Assembly: GCA_023387775.1 (NCBI GenBank)
Contig: JAEWHN010000054.1
Span: 1 to 9,582 of the forward strand
Direction of reading: 5' to 3'
Length of the DNA: 9,582 nucleotides
Source: Pseudomonadota bacterium
GTDB lineage: Bacteria; Pseudomonadota; Alphaproteobacteria; Rhizobiales; Rhizobiaceae
Part shown: piece by piece, positions 1-6,030 of the stretch
Layout: every line of letters starts with the position of its first letter
Numbering within the stretch: the stretch's first letter is position 1
Position numbers and translations under genes: made by a program
The notes under the pieces: model-generated
What the model saw: the letters and a program-made list of their open reading frames with translations, nothing else
Told to the model about the DNA's origin: nothing
Database searches by the model: none

Positions 1-427
1 GGATCTTTATGTCGGCCGCCTGCAGCGCGGGGCCGAACAGGCCTTGCAGACCGTAGACAAAGAGATAGGCCACACCCGCTACAATGGGCGAGATCGAGAA
101 GGGGATCTCGATGACGATCAGCAGGAAGCGGCGGCCCCGGAAATCGAACTTGGTGATCGCCCAGGCGGCCGCGACGCCGAAGGCGGTGTTGACCGGCACC
201 GCGATCAGCGCCGTCACCACCGTCAGATAGATGGCGTGGCGCGTGTCGGCATCTGTGATCGCAGCTGCATAGGCCGCCCAGCCCTTGGAGAAAGCCTCGA
301 CGCCGATCACGACCAGCGGCGCGACGACGAAGAACGCCGTCACCACCAGGACGATGGCGATCACCGCGCGGCGGAAGGTGGGATTGTCGCCGACGCGGGG
401 CGGCTTCTTGGCTGTGCTTGCGCTCAT
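1..427 (-). CDS. cysW: Sulfate ABC transporter permease CysW, second copy (partial, 3' end beyond window)
   Basis: The first 142 codons of a CysW-type inner-membrane permease, read from ATG at 427-425 to the window edge without a stop. In its family it pairs with CysT to form the channel for sulfate or thiosulfate. A hydrophobic segment lies near residues 20-45 (AVIAIVLVVTAFFVV), followed by the periplasmic stretch with GWAAY, then AVPVNTAFGVAAAWAITKF and the IPFSISPIVAGVAY segment. The last two closely match the other CysW in this window (AVPLNLVFGVAAAWAIAKF, LPFSVSPVISGLVY). The EAA loop that contacts the ATPase is not reached. The start lies 3 nt after the cysT stop, so translation is probably coupled. 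The N-terminus (MSASTAKKPPRVGDNPTFRR) is shorter than and unlike that of the other copy. Identity is secure; what follows cysW, including any cysA, is outside the window. Confidence 0.93.
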   Translation of the reverse strand, partial: MSASTAKKPPRVGDNPTFRRAVIAIVLVVTAFFVVAPLVVIGVEAFSKGWAAYAAAITDADTRHAIYLTVVTALIAVPVNTAFGVAAAWAITKFDFRGRRFLLIVIEIPFSISPIVAGVAYLFVYGLQGLFGPALQAADIKI

Positions 428-430
428 GTC

Positions 431-1252
431 TCAGGCCCTTTGCGTGTAGCGCAGCGCGCGCGCCTGCAACAGGTTGGTCACTGCCAGCATCGCGAAGGCG
501 GTTATCAGGAGCACCGAGGCAATCGCGGCGGCCGCCTGGTAGTCATATTCCTCGAGCCGGATGAAGGTCAGCAGGGCGGTGATCTCGGTCTGGAACGGCT
601 GGTTGCCGGCGATGAAGATGATGGCGCCGAATTCGCCCAGGCTGCGGGCGAAGGCGAGCGAGATGCCGGCCAGCAGGGCCGGAGTCAGCAGCGGCAGGAT
701 CACCTTGCGGAAGATCGCGCTGTCCGAGCCGCCGAGCGACTGGGCGGCCTCTTCCAGCGCGGGGTCGAGGTCTTCCAGAACCGGCTGCACCGTGCGCACG
801 ATGAAAGGCAGGCTGGTAAACGCCATGGCGATCATGATGCCGAGCGGCGTATAGGCGACCTGGATGCCGACCTTGCCGAGATAGGCGCCGAACCAGCCAT
901 TGGGCGCAAACAGCGCCGTCAGCGCAATGCCGGCCACAGCCGTAGGCAGCGCGAAGGGCAGGTCCACCAGCGCATCGACGAAGCGCCGACCGGGGAAGCG
1001 GTAGCGCACCAGAACCCAGGCCAGCGCGAAGCCGAAGATCACGTTGAAGACCGTTGCCGCGAGCGCGCACAGCACCGTCACGCGGTAGCTGGCCACCGCG
1101 CGGCCGGACGAAACGATGCGCCAGTAATCGGCGAAGCCCAGGCTCGCCGCCTTGTAGACCAGCGCGCCGAGCGGCAGCACGACGATGATCGAGACATAGA
1201 GCAGCGTGAGCCCGAGCGTCAGATGCAGGCCCGGCAGGACACGTCGTTGCAC
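431..1252 (-). CDS. cysT: Sulfate/thiosulfate ABC transporter permease CysT (CysU), copy of the cysP operon
   Basis: A 273-residue integral membrane permease that should form the CysT/CysW heterodimer. An N-terminal membrane segment (about residues 10-35) is followed by the typical block VRYRFPGRRFVDALVDLPF near residues 82-100, PTAVAGIALTALFAP, and VAYTPLGI near 132-139. The EAA loop that docks on the ATPase is EEAAQSLGG at about 167-175, with LP at 187-188. FARSLGEFGA and IFIAGN follow, and the conserved IRLEEYDY is near 231-238. The start is GTG, supported by GGAAGG (complement of 1260-1265) 7 nt upstream; no ATG lies in frame just upstream. It is about 10 residues shorter at the N-terminus than the second CysT in this window. 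The gene lies 89 nt after the cysP stop and 3 nt before cysW. It could carry sulfate, thiosulfate or both; sequence alone does not separate these. Confidence 0.95.
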   Translation of the reverse strand: MQRRVLPGLHLTLGLTLLYVSIIVVLPLGALVYKAASLGFADYWRIVSSGRAVASYRVTVLCALAATVFNVIFGFALAWVLVRYRFPGRRFVDALVDLPFALPTAVAGIALTALFAPNGWFGAYLGKVGIQVAYTPLGIMIAMAFTSLPFIVRTVQPVLEDLDPALEEAAQSLGGSDSAIFRKVILPLLTPALLAGISLAFARSLGEFGAIIFIAGNQPFQTEITALLTFIRLEEYDYQAAAAIASVLLITAFAMLAVTNLLQARALRYTQRA

Positions 1253-1259
1253 GAAGAAG

Positions 1260-1265
1260 CCTTCC
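1260..1265 (-). promoter_or_regulatory. Ribosome binding site setting the GTG start of the first cysT
   Basis: On the minus strand the sequence reads GGAAGG, then 7 nt, then GTG. It decides the start because the reading frame upstream offers no ATG, and a terminator-like hairpin lies a little further upstream. Confidence 0.6.
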
Positions 1266-1287
1266 GATATTGTCGAAATGGAAAGAC

Positions 1288-1313
1288 GGAAAGCCGGTTC
1301 ATGCCGGCTTCCC
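1288..1313 (-). terminator. Intercistronic hairpin between cysP and cysT (possible attenuator or mRNA-stabilising stem)
   Basis: AAGCCGG at 1291-1297 and CCGGCTT at 1304-1310 are perfect complements around a 6-nt loop. The stem can be lengthened by GG/CC beyond one A-C mismatch. In the minus-strand RNA the stem is followed by a pyrimidine-rich run (UUUCCGUCUUUCC), weaker than a classic U-tract. It starts 28 nt after the cysP stop and ends about 35 nt before the cysT start. Hairpins at this place in binding-protein-dependent ABC operons commonly allow partial termination or protect the upstream message. The stem is visible; its function is inferred. Confidence 0.5.
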
Positions 1314-1341
1314 GCCCTTGGACAGCAGCGAACCTGTCAGG

Positions 1342-2328
1342 TCAACGTTCGCCGTAGATCTGGTCCAGCAGCGCGCCGGAGGCGAAGTGCTCGGCCTGCA
1401 CCTTGTCCCAGCCGCCGAACACGTCCTCGACCGTCACGAGGCGAACCTCGGGGAACTTGTCCTTGAACTCGGCCACGACGTTTTCGTCGCGCACGCGGTT
1501 GCCGTGCTCGGCCAGGATCTTCTGGCCTTCCGGCGTGTAGAGGAAGTCGAGATAGGACTTTGCCAACTCGCGCGAGCCCTGCTTGTCCGCCACCTTGTCG
1601 ACGATGGCAACCGGGAACTCGGCCAGCAGGCTGACGGAGGGGGCGACCTGCTCGAACTTGTCCTCGCCAAATTCCTTGCGGATGCCGGTGGTTTCGGATT
1701 CGAAGGTGATCAGCACGTCGCCGATGTTGCGTTCCACGAAGGTGGTGGTGGCGGCGCGGCCGCCGGTGTCGAACACCGGCACGTTGTTGAACAGCTTGGA
1801 GATGAATTCCTTCACCTTCTCCTCGTCGCCGTTGAAGGCCTCGCGGGCATAGGCCGTGGCGGCCAGATAGGTGTAGCGGGCATTGCCCGAGGTCTTCGGG
1901 TTCGGGAAGACAACCTTCACATCGTCGCGGACGAGATCGCCCCAGTCCTTGATGTTCTTGGGGTTGCCGGCGCGCACCAGGAAGGAGGGCAGCGAATAGA
2001 AGGGCGAGGCCTGGTTGGCGAAGTTGCTCTTCCAGTCTTCCGAGACGAAACCGTTCTTGACCAGGAAGTCGACGTCGGTGACCTGGTTGAAGGTCACCAC
2101 GTCGGCCTCGAGCCCTTCCACGATGGCGCGGGCCTGCTTGGAGGTGCCGGCATGCGACTGGTCGATGGTGACGCCCGGGTGCTGGGCGGCGAAGGCCTTG
2201 TTGACGTCCACGAACAGTTCGCGCGCCACGTCATAGGAGGCGTTGAGCAGCTTGTCGGCGGCAAGCGCCGAAGCGGGGGCGGCGAGCAGGCCGGCAATGG
2301 CCGCGCCGACGAGCAGGAAACGTCTCAT
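1342..2328 (-). CDS. cysP: Periplasmic thiosulfate/sulfate-binding protein, CysP-like
   Basis: A 328-residue secreted solute-binding protein that captures sulfate or thiosulfate in the periplasm and delivers it to CysT/CysW. Residues 1-23 are a signal peptide (MRRF basic start, hydrophobic core, cleavage after ALA). The mature protein opens LLNASYDVARELF. The family signature NPKTSGNAR is at about 143-151, followed by YTYLAA. DTGGRAATTTFVER lies near 187-200 and DVFGGWDKVQAEHF near 302-315. The ligand-loop segments QSHAGTSKQA (57-66), DVVTFNQVTD and SPFYS resemble E. coli CysP rather than Sbp, which has SYDPTREL, HGGSGKQA and SGGARWNYLAAW. ATG is preceded by GGAG about 8 nt upstream. It is first gene of the operon with cysT and cysW downstream. 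CysP versus Sbp naming rests on recalled E. coli sequences, and in vivo specificity may overlap. Confidence 0.9.
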   Translation of the reverse strand: MRRFLLVGAAIAGLLAAPASALAADKLLNASYDVARELFVDVNKAFAAQHPGVTIDQSHAGTSKQARAIVEGLEADVVTFNQVTDVDFLVKNGFVSEDWKSNFANQASPFYSLPSFLVRAGNPKNIKDWGDLVRDDVKVVFPNPKTSGNARYTYLAATAYAREAFNGDEEKVKEFISKLFNNVPVFDTGGRAATTTFVERNIGDVLITFESETTGIRKEFGEDKFEQVAPSVSLLAEFPVAIVDKVADKQGSRELAKSYLDFLYTPEGQKILAEHGNRVRDENVVAEFKDKFPEVRLVTVEDVFGGWDKVQAEHFASGALLDQIYGER

Positions 2329-2410
2329 TCAATCAACTCCAGAATCAATGGACGGCTTGGTGTCCGGTATCATGGGCAAACTAGCCAGAGGTGGCGCAGC
2401 GCGCGAGGAA

Positions 2411-2454
2411 TGGCCGCCCCCGTTGCGCTTGAACAGGGGAAAGGCTGCTGGCCA
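2411..2454 (-). promoter_or_regulatory. Nested stem in the region upstream of cysP
   Basis: TGGCC (2411-2415) pairs with GGCCA (2450-2454). Inside it CCCCGTT (2418-2424) pairs with AACAGGGG (2432-2439) with one bulged A, leaving a 7-nt loop. It lies 83-126 nt before the cysP start codon, in an otherwise unassigned 771-bp gap, and could belong to a 5' leader. A cis-regulatory RNA motif called sul1 has been described upstream of sulfate transporter genes in alphaproteobacteria, but I cannot recognise its consensus by eye and do not claim a match. I found no convincing -35/-10 pair for cysP. Confidence 0.25.
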
Positions 2455-2534
2455 CGAGCTCTCTTGATTGGAAAAATATTTCTCGGAGATGGAATTCATG
2501 GTGCGGGGGGCAGTGGTTTTTCAGTTCGCCCAAA

Positions 2535-2582
2535 ATTCTTTTCCGAAGAATCGGTTTCGCTGGGACCCGGAAAGCGTTTCCG
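2535..2582. promoter_or_regulatory. Two short perfect dyads upstream of cysP (candidate operator)
   Basis: The first dyad is ATTCTT-N5-AAGAAT (2535-2551) and the second is CGGAAA-GCG-TTTCCG (2568-2582). Their centres are 32 bp apart, close to three helical turns, as expected for two sites bound on one DNA face. The first has the T-N11-A geometry seen in LysR-type regulator boxes, and CysB-like LysR proteins control sulfur genes in many proteobacteria. They lie 207-254 bp upstream of the cysP ATG, which is far for a simple promoter. Purely a pattern observation. Confidence 0.25.
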
Positions 2583-2775
2583 CCTATCGCCGGATAATTC
2601 GCAAAGGGCGGTCCTGCGTGCGGCGGGCGGGCAGTCTGGTTAGTAGCTTCATGAGACCGGCGACCCGCGAGAATCCCGGCGGTCCGCCGACCAACTGCGG
2701 AGGGGGCCGGACGGTTCAATCAGTCGGCTGCCTGCAGGCAGAAATTCCTGGTCCCCTCGAGCCGATGGCTGCGTG

Positions 2776-3052
2776 GAGGCATGGGTCCCCGGAACCTCCG
2801 CACTTCGCTCACGCTCGTGCTCCGGCCCGAGGACGACGGACGTGTTGCGTCGTCCAGCTAACCTTCGGCGTCGCACTCAGTCTAGCCAGCCTCCAGCGTG
2901 GAAATCCGCCTATCCAACCTTCAGCCTTGCACCCGCCTAGCCCCTGACCTCCAGCGTCGAATGCCTTTTTTGGGCAGGCGCACCCTTTTCCGTCGTCCTC
3001 GGGCCGGAGCACGAGCGTAGCGAAGGGCGAAGGTTCCGGGGACCCATGCCTC
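2776..3052. repeat. Long inverted repeat, arms of about 65 nt, between the two sulfate operons
   Basis: The left arm (2776-2840) and the reverse complement of the right arm (2989-3052) align with two substitutions and one single-base gap. They include a 22-nt and a 30-nt exact block. The arms hold shorter inverted motifs (CACG-CT-CGTG) and are separated by 148 nt. The arms lie 3' of cysA and could end its transcript as a large stem, or may be two copies, in opposite orientation, of an intergenic palindromic repeat family of the RIME/REP kind known in rhizobia. No transposase or credible coding frame is present, so a mobile element is not shown. The pairing is direct observation; the family assignment is inference. 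Confidence 0.8.
2860..2961. repeat. Imperfect direct repeat (about 45 nt, two copies) inside the inverted repeat
   Basis: Copy one (2860-2903) and copy two (2916-2961) both begin AACCTTC, pass through a CTAGCC/CTAGCCC core, and end in CCTCCAGCGT followed by (G/C)GAA, with scattered mismatches and small gaps between. The copies are about 56 nt apart from start to start. They fill most of the spacer between the arms of the inverted repeat, so the whole interval looks like a composite repeat island rather than degraded coding sequence. Confidence 0.55.
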
Positions 3053-3100
3053 GCCCTTGACGAGGCCAAAGCCGGCCCAGAACTCAAAAAGCCGAACCCC

Positions 3101-4141
3101 TCACGCCGCCGGAAACACCTTCCACCGGCGCGGCCGGAAGGCGACGCGGGTCTTCTGCGCGGCCGGGTGCTCGATGGGCAGTTCGATCTCCACCAGCTGC
3201 CGCGCGCCGCCGATCTCCAGTTCCACCCGCCGCGTGCCGGCCACGCGGCGGCTGGCTGCCACCGTGCCGGCGATGCAGCCGCTGCAGCCGTCGAGCAGCT
3301 CGACATCGTGCGGACGGAAATAGAGGGTCGCCTTGCCATCGGGCGCGTCGGGCGCGGAAAGCCCGATGGGCCGGTCGGCGACCCAGAGCTGCCCGTCCTC
3401 AATCTTGACCGGCAGGGAACTGGAATCGCCGACGAAACCGTAGACGAAAGGCGAGTTGGGCGTGTCGTAGACCTCGTCGGCGGTGCCGACCTGCTCGATG
3501 CGTCCCTGGCTCATCACCACCACGCGGTCGGCCAGCTCCAGCGCCTCCTCCTGGTCGTGGGTCACGAAGACGGTGGTGTGGCCGGTAGCGTCGTGGATCT
3601 CGCGCAGCCAGCGGCGCAGCTCGCGCCGCACCTGCGCGTCGAGCGCGCCGAAGGGTTCGTCCAGCAGCAGCACCTTGGGCTCGATCGCCATGGCGCGGGC
3701 GAGCGCCACGCGCTGCCGCTGGCCGCCGGAAAGCTGGGCCGGATAGCGCTTTTCCAGCCCCGAAAGCTGCACCAGATCGAGTAATTCGGAGGCGCGGCGG
3801 CGAATTTCGGCCTTGGGCGGGCGCGTCGCGCCGGGGCGCACTTTCAGGCCGAAGCCGATATTGTCGGCCACCGTCATGTGCCGGAACAGCGCATAGTGCT
3901 GGAAGACGAAGCCGACATTGCGCTCCTGGATGGTCCGCTGCGAGGCGTCCTCGTCGCCGAAATAGATCTTTCCGCGCGTCGGCTTTTCCAGGCCGGCGAT
4001 GAGGCGCAAGAGCGTCGTCTTGCCCGAGCCGGACGGCCCCAGAAGCGCGATCAGCTCGCCCGACTTGATGTCCAGCGAGACGTCGTGCAGCGCCGGAAAC
4101 TGGTCGAACTCCTTGCGCACATTGGCAACACGAACTTCCAT
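3101..4141 (-). CDS. cysA: Sulfate/thiosulfate import ATP-binding protein CysA
   Basis: A 346-residue ABC ATPase that powers sulfate/thiosulfate import from the cytoplasmic face of CysT/CysW. Walker A is GPSGSGKTT (35-43), the Q-loop is FQHYALF with Q at 81, the signature is LSGGQRQR (137-144), Walker B is VLLLDEP (157-163), and the switch histidine is in THDQEEA near 195. All catalytic motifs are intact. FVGDSSSLP (236-244) and FRPHDVELL (275-283) introduce the C-terminal TOBE-like regulatory domain, typical of the CysA/CUT1 group. An unusual CSGC pair (Cys286, Cys289) sits just after this. The start is ATG with AAGGA about 7 nt upstream, 30 nt after the cysW stop. It closes the sbp operon. 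It could also energise the cysP-type transporter if that operon lacks its own cysA. Confidence 0.96.
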   Translation of the reverse strand: MEVRVANVRKEFDQFPALHDVSLDIKSGELIALLGPSGSGKTTLLRLIAGLEKPTRGKIYFGDEDASQRTIQERNVGFVFQHYALFRHMTVADNIGFGLKVRPGATRPPKAEIRRRASELLDLVQLSGLEKRYPAQLSGGQRQRVALARAMAIEPKVLLLDEPFGALDAQVRRELRRWLREIHDATGHTTVFVTHDQEEALELADRVVVMSQGRIEQVGTADEVYDTPNSPFVYGFVGDSSSLPVKIEDGQLWVADRPIGLSAPDAPDGKATLYFRPHDVELLDGCSGCIAGTVAASRRVAGTRRVELEIGGARQLVEIELPIEHPAAQKTRVAFRPRRWKVFPAA

Positions 4142-4171
4142 GAAATTATCCTTGTCCCCCGAATGCGTTCG

Positions 4172-5056
4172 TCAATGCCCGCGGCTGGCGGCGATGGCGT
4201 GGCCGTAGCGGATTTCCAGAATGGTCTTCAGCGCCAGCGTCACCAGCGCCAGCCCCGCCAGCAGCGAAGCCACCGCGAAGGCGCCGACGGCGTTGTATTC
4301 GTTGTAGAGAATTTCGACATGCAGCGGCATGGTGTTGGTGAGCCCGCGAATGTGGCCCGACACCACCGAGACCGCGCCGAACTCGCCCATGGCGCGCGCG
4401 TTGCACAGAAGCACGCCGTAGAGCAGGCCCCATTTGATGTTGGGCAGGGTGACGTACCAGAAGGTCTGCCAGCCATTGGCGCCTAGCGAAAGCGCGGCCT
4501 CCTCGTCGCCGCTGCCCTGTTCCTGCATCAGCGGAATCAGTTCCCGCGCCACGAAGGGGAAGGTCACGAACATGGTCGCCAGCACGATGCCGGGCACCGC
4601 GAACAGGACCTGGATGCCGTGGCTCTTCAGCCAGGCGCCGAGCAGGCTGCTTGCGCCGAACAGCAGCACATAGACGAGCCCCGAAATCACCGGCGAGACC
4701 GAGAAGGGCAGGTCGATCAGCGTGATCAGGAAGGCCTTGCCCTTGAACTCGAACTTGGCGATCGCCCAGGCCGCGGCCACGCCGAAGACGAGGTTGAGCG
4801 GCACGGCGATCGCCGCCACGAGCAGGGTCAGACGGATCGCGGAGATCGTATCGGGATCGACAAGCGTTTCGAAATAGGGGGCCCAGCCGCGCTTGAAGGC
4901 CTCGGCAAAGACCAGGACCAGCGGGAGCAGCAGGAAGACGGCGACGAAGGCGAGGGCCAGCGCTAACAGCACCCAGCGCGTGGCGCGGCTTTCGCTGATG
5001 GCCGAGGCGCGCGTATCGCGGGTGTCGGCCGCGGCGGTGAAGGAGAGGTCAACCAT
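4172..5056 (-). CDS. cysW: Sulfate ABC transporter permease CysW, copy of the sbp operon
   Basis: A complete 294-residue permease, partner of CysT. A hydrophilic N-terminus of about 26 residues precedes the first membrane segment (about 28-50, LLALALAFVAVFLLLPL). Then come AVPLNLVFGVAAAWAIAKF (84-102), LPFSVSPVISGLVY (116-129), and VTFPFVARELIPLM (164-177). The EAA loop EEAALSLGANGW is at 185-196 with LP at 204-205. CNARAMGEFGAVSVVSGHIRG (218-238) and the late motif EILYNEYN (248-255) are typical of CysW. The ATG at 5056 overlaps the end of cysT by 8 nt, which points to coupled translation and one-to-one subunit supply; cysA follows 30 nt later. Length and motifs are normal for the family. 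Ligand choice is set mainly by the binding protein, so sulfate versus thiosulfate is not resolved here. Confidence 0.96.
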   Translation of the reverse strand: MVDLSFTAAADTRDTRASAISESRATRWVLLALALAFVAVFLLLPLVLVFAEAFKRGWAPYFETLVDPDTISAIRLTLLVAAIAVPLNLVFGVAAAWAIAKFEFKGKAFLITLIDLPFSVSPVISGLVYVLLFGASSLLGAWLKSHGIQVLFAVPGIVLATMFVTFPFVARELIPLMQEQGSGDEEAALSLGANGWQTFWYVTLPNIKWGLLYGVLLCNARAMGEFGAVSVVSGHIRGLTNTMPLHVEILYNEYNAVGAFAVASLLAGLALVTLALKTILEIRYGHAIAASRGH

Positions 5057-5900
5057 AGCGCTTGCGGCTCCAGGACTGGATCAGGTTGATGACCAGCAGC
5101 ATCAGGAAGGAAATGGCCAGCATGATCGTGGCGATCGCGGTCGCGGCGGCGTAGTGGTATTCCTCCAGCCGGATGACGATCAGAAGCGGCGCGATTTCAG
5201 ATACATAAGGCAAGTTGCCGGCAATGAAGATCACCGAGCCGTATTCGCCAACGCCGCGCGCGAAGGCGAGCGCGAAGCCGGTGACGATGGCCGGCGCCAG
5301 GCCCGGCAACAGCACCTGCGTGATGGTCTGGAAGCGGCTGGCGCCGAGCGTTGCGGCGGCTTCCTCGACTTCTCGGTCGATCTCCTCGATGATCGGCTGC
5401 ACCGTGCGCACCACGAAAGGCAGGCCGATGAAGATCAGCGCGATCACGATGCCCAGCGGCGTATAGGCCACCTTGACGCCGAACGGCGCCAGCAGGCTGC
5501 CGACCCAGCCCTTGGGCGCATAGAGCGAGGTCAGCGCGATGCCCGCCACCGCCGTGGGCAGAGCGAAGGGCAGGTCGACCATGGCGTCGATGACGCGCCG
5601 GCCGGGAAACCGATAGCGCACCAGCACCCAGGCCACCAGCGTGCCGAATACGACGTTGACAGCGGCCGCGATCAGGGCCGTGCCGAAGCTGACCCGTAGC
5701 GCGCTGACCGTGCGCCGGTCGGTGGCGATGGCCCAAAAGTCCGTCCAGCCCAGCGAAGCCGAGCGCCAGACCAGCCCCGAAAGCGGGATGAGGATGATGA
5801 GGGTCAGGTAGGCAAGCGAGAAGCCGAGCGTCAGTCCGAAACCTGGAATGACGTTCGGCGTCTTAAATCGCCACCCTGCCTGGGTGGTTGCTGTGTTCAC
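5049..5900 (-). CDS. cysT: Sulfate ABC transporter permease CysT (CysU), copy of the sbp operon
   Basis: A 283-residue inner-membrane permease. The N-terminus carries the family's NVIPGFGLTLGFSLAYL (16-32) leading into the first membrane segment. VRYRFPGRRVIDAMVDLPF (94-112), PTAVAGIALTSLYAP and VAYTPLGI (144-151) follow. The EAA loop is EEAAATLGAS (179-188) with LP at 198-199. FARGVGEYGSVIFIAGN (213-229) and IRLEEYHY (243-250) complete the CysT pattern. The start is GTG at 5900, with GGGGA a few bases upstream and no better ATG in frame. It closely resembles the first CysT of the window across the whole core, so the two are paralogues. It follows sbp after 130 nt and overlaps cysW by 8 nt. 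Confidence 0.96.
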   Translation of the reverse strand: MNTATTQAGWRFKTPNVIPGFGLTLGFSLAYLTLIILIPLSGLVWRSASLGWTDFWAIATDRRTVSALRVSFGTALIAAAVNVVFGTLVAWVLVRYRFPGRRVIDAMVDLPFALPTAVAGIALTSLYAPKGWVGSLLAPFGVKVAYTPLGIVIALIFIGLPFVVRTVQPIIEEIDREVEEAAATLGASRFQTITQVLLPGLAPAIVTGFALAFARGVGEYGSVIFIAGNLPYVSEIAPLLIVIRLEEYHYAAATAIATIMLAISFLMLLVINLIQSWSRKRYG

Positions 5901-5904
5901 GTGT

Positions 5905-5909
5905 TCCCC
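5905..5909 (-). promoter_or_regulatory. Ribosome binding site setting the GTG start of the second cysT
   Basis: The minus strand reads GGGGA, 4 nt, GTG. An A-rich run (AAAAAAA) lies just upstream, which may keep the site unstructured. This supports GTG as the start although no ATG is available. Confidence 0.5.
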
Positions 5910-5968
5910 GTTTTTTTGTCGTCGCCGGTCGCCATAGGCGCCATCATAGCATGCCCTGCCGGGGTGGA

Positions 5969-5996
5969 TGACGCGGCTCTGTCCAAAGTCGCGTCA
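5969..5996 (-). terminator. Intercistronic inverted repeat between sbp and cysT
   Basis: TGACGCG (5969-5975) and CGCGTCA (5990-5996) are perfect complements around a 14-nt loop. The stem starts 34 nt after the sbp stop, in the 130-nt gap before cysT, and is not followed by a U-run. It may therefore stabilise the sbp message or stall processing rather than terminate. A 9-nt direct repeat GGGGTGGAT (5961-5969 and 6010-6018) borders it. The role is inferred from its place, which mirrors the cysP-cysT hairpin in the other operon. Confidence 0.4.
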
Positions 5997-6030
5997 GGCT
6001 TTTCCCGGCGGGGTGGATCGCAAAGAGCAG

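Larger units (their letters stand above)
2329..3100. other. 771-bp non-coding interval between cysA and cysP
   Basis: No reading frame here has family-like composition, a ribosome site and neighbours that make sense. The longest plus-strand frames are rich in R, P and S and look random. From left to right it holds the cysP ribosome site and upstream region with a nested stem, an AT-rich patch near 2466-2490, two dyads at 2535-2582, a 14-bp perfect palindrome CTGCCTGCAGGCAG at 2728-2741, and the repeat island 2776-3052. It should contain both the end of the sbp operon transcript and the start of the cysP transcript. Confidence 0.6.

Noticed and set aside
44..1357. Long plus-strand open frame (437 codons) opposite cysT and cysW
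   Set aside because: It is rich in R, H, D, Q and G with no family pattern, and lies antisense to clearly recognisable permeases. Such frames arise from the codon bias of GC-rich genes.
1270..2643. Plus-strand open frame of 457 codons opposite cysP
   Set aside because: It is antisense to a full-length binding protein with signal peptide and signature motif. The plus-strand product has no recognisable domain and runs on into non-coding repeats.
2468..2947. Plus-strand open frame in the intergenic interval (159 codons) as a small gene
   Set aside because: It crosses the dyads, a palindrome and one arm of the inverted repeat, has low-complexity composition and no known motif.
2776..3052. Insertion sequence or CRISPR array
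   Set aside because: No transposase frame lies between the arms, and there are only two divergent internal repeats without regular spacers.
2809..3402. Minus-strand open frame that overlaps the end of cysA
   Set aside because: Rich in R, S and P and out of frame with cysA; it spans both the cysA coding end and the repeat island, so it is a shadow.
5940..5960. Internal promoter for cysT around a TATGAT on the minus strand
   Set aside because: No acceptable -35 element lies 16-18 nt upstream; the nearest TTGGAC is about 32 nt away.
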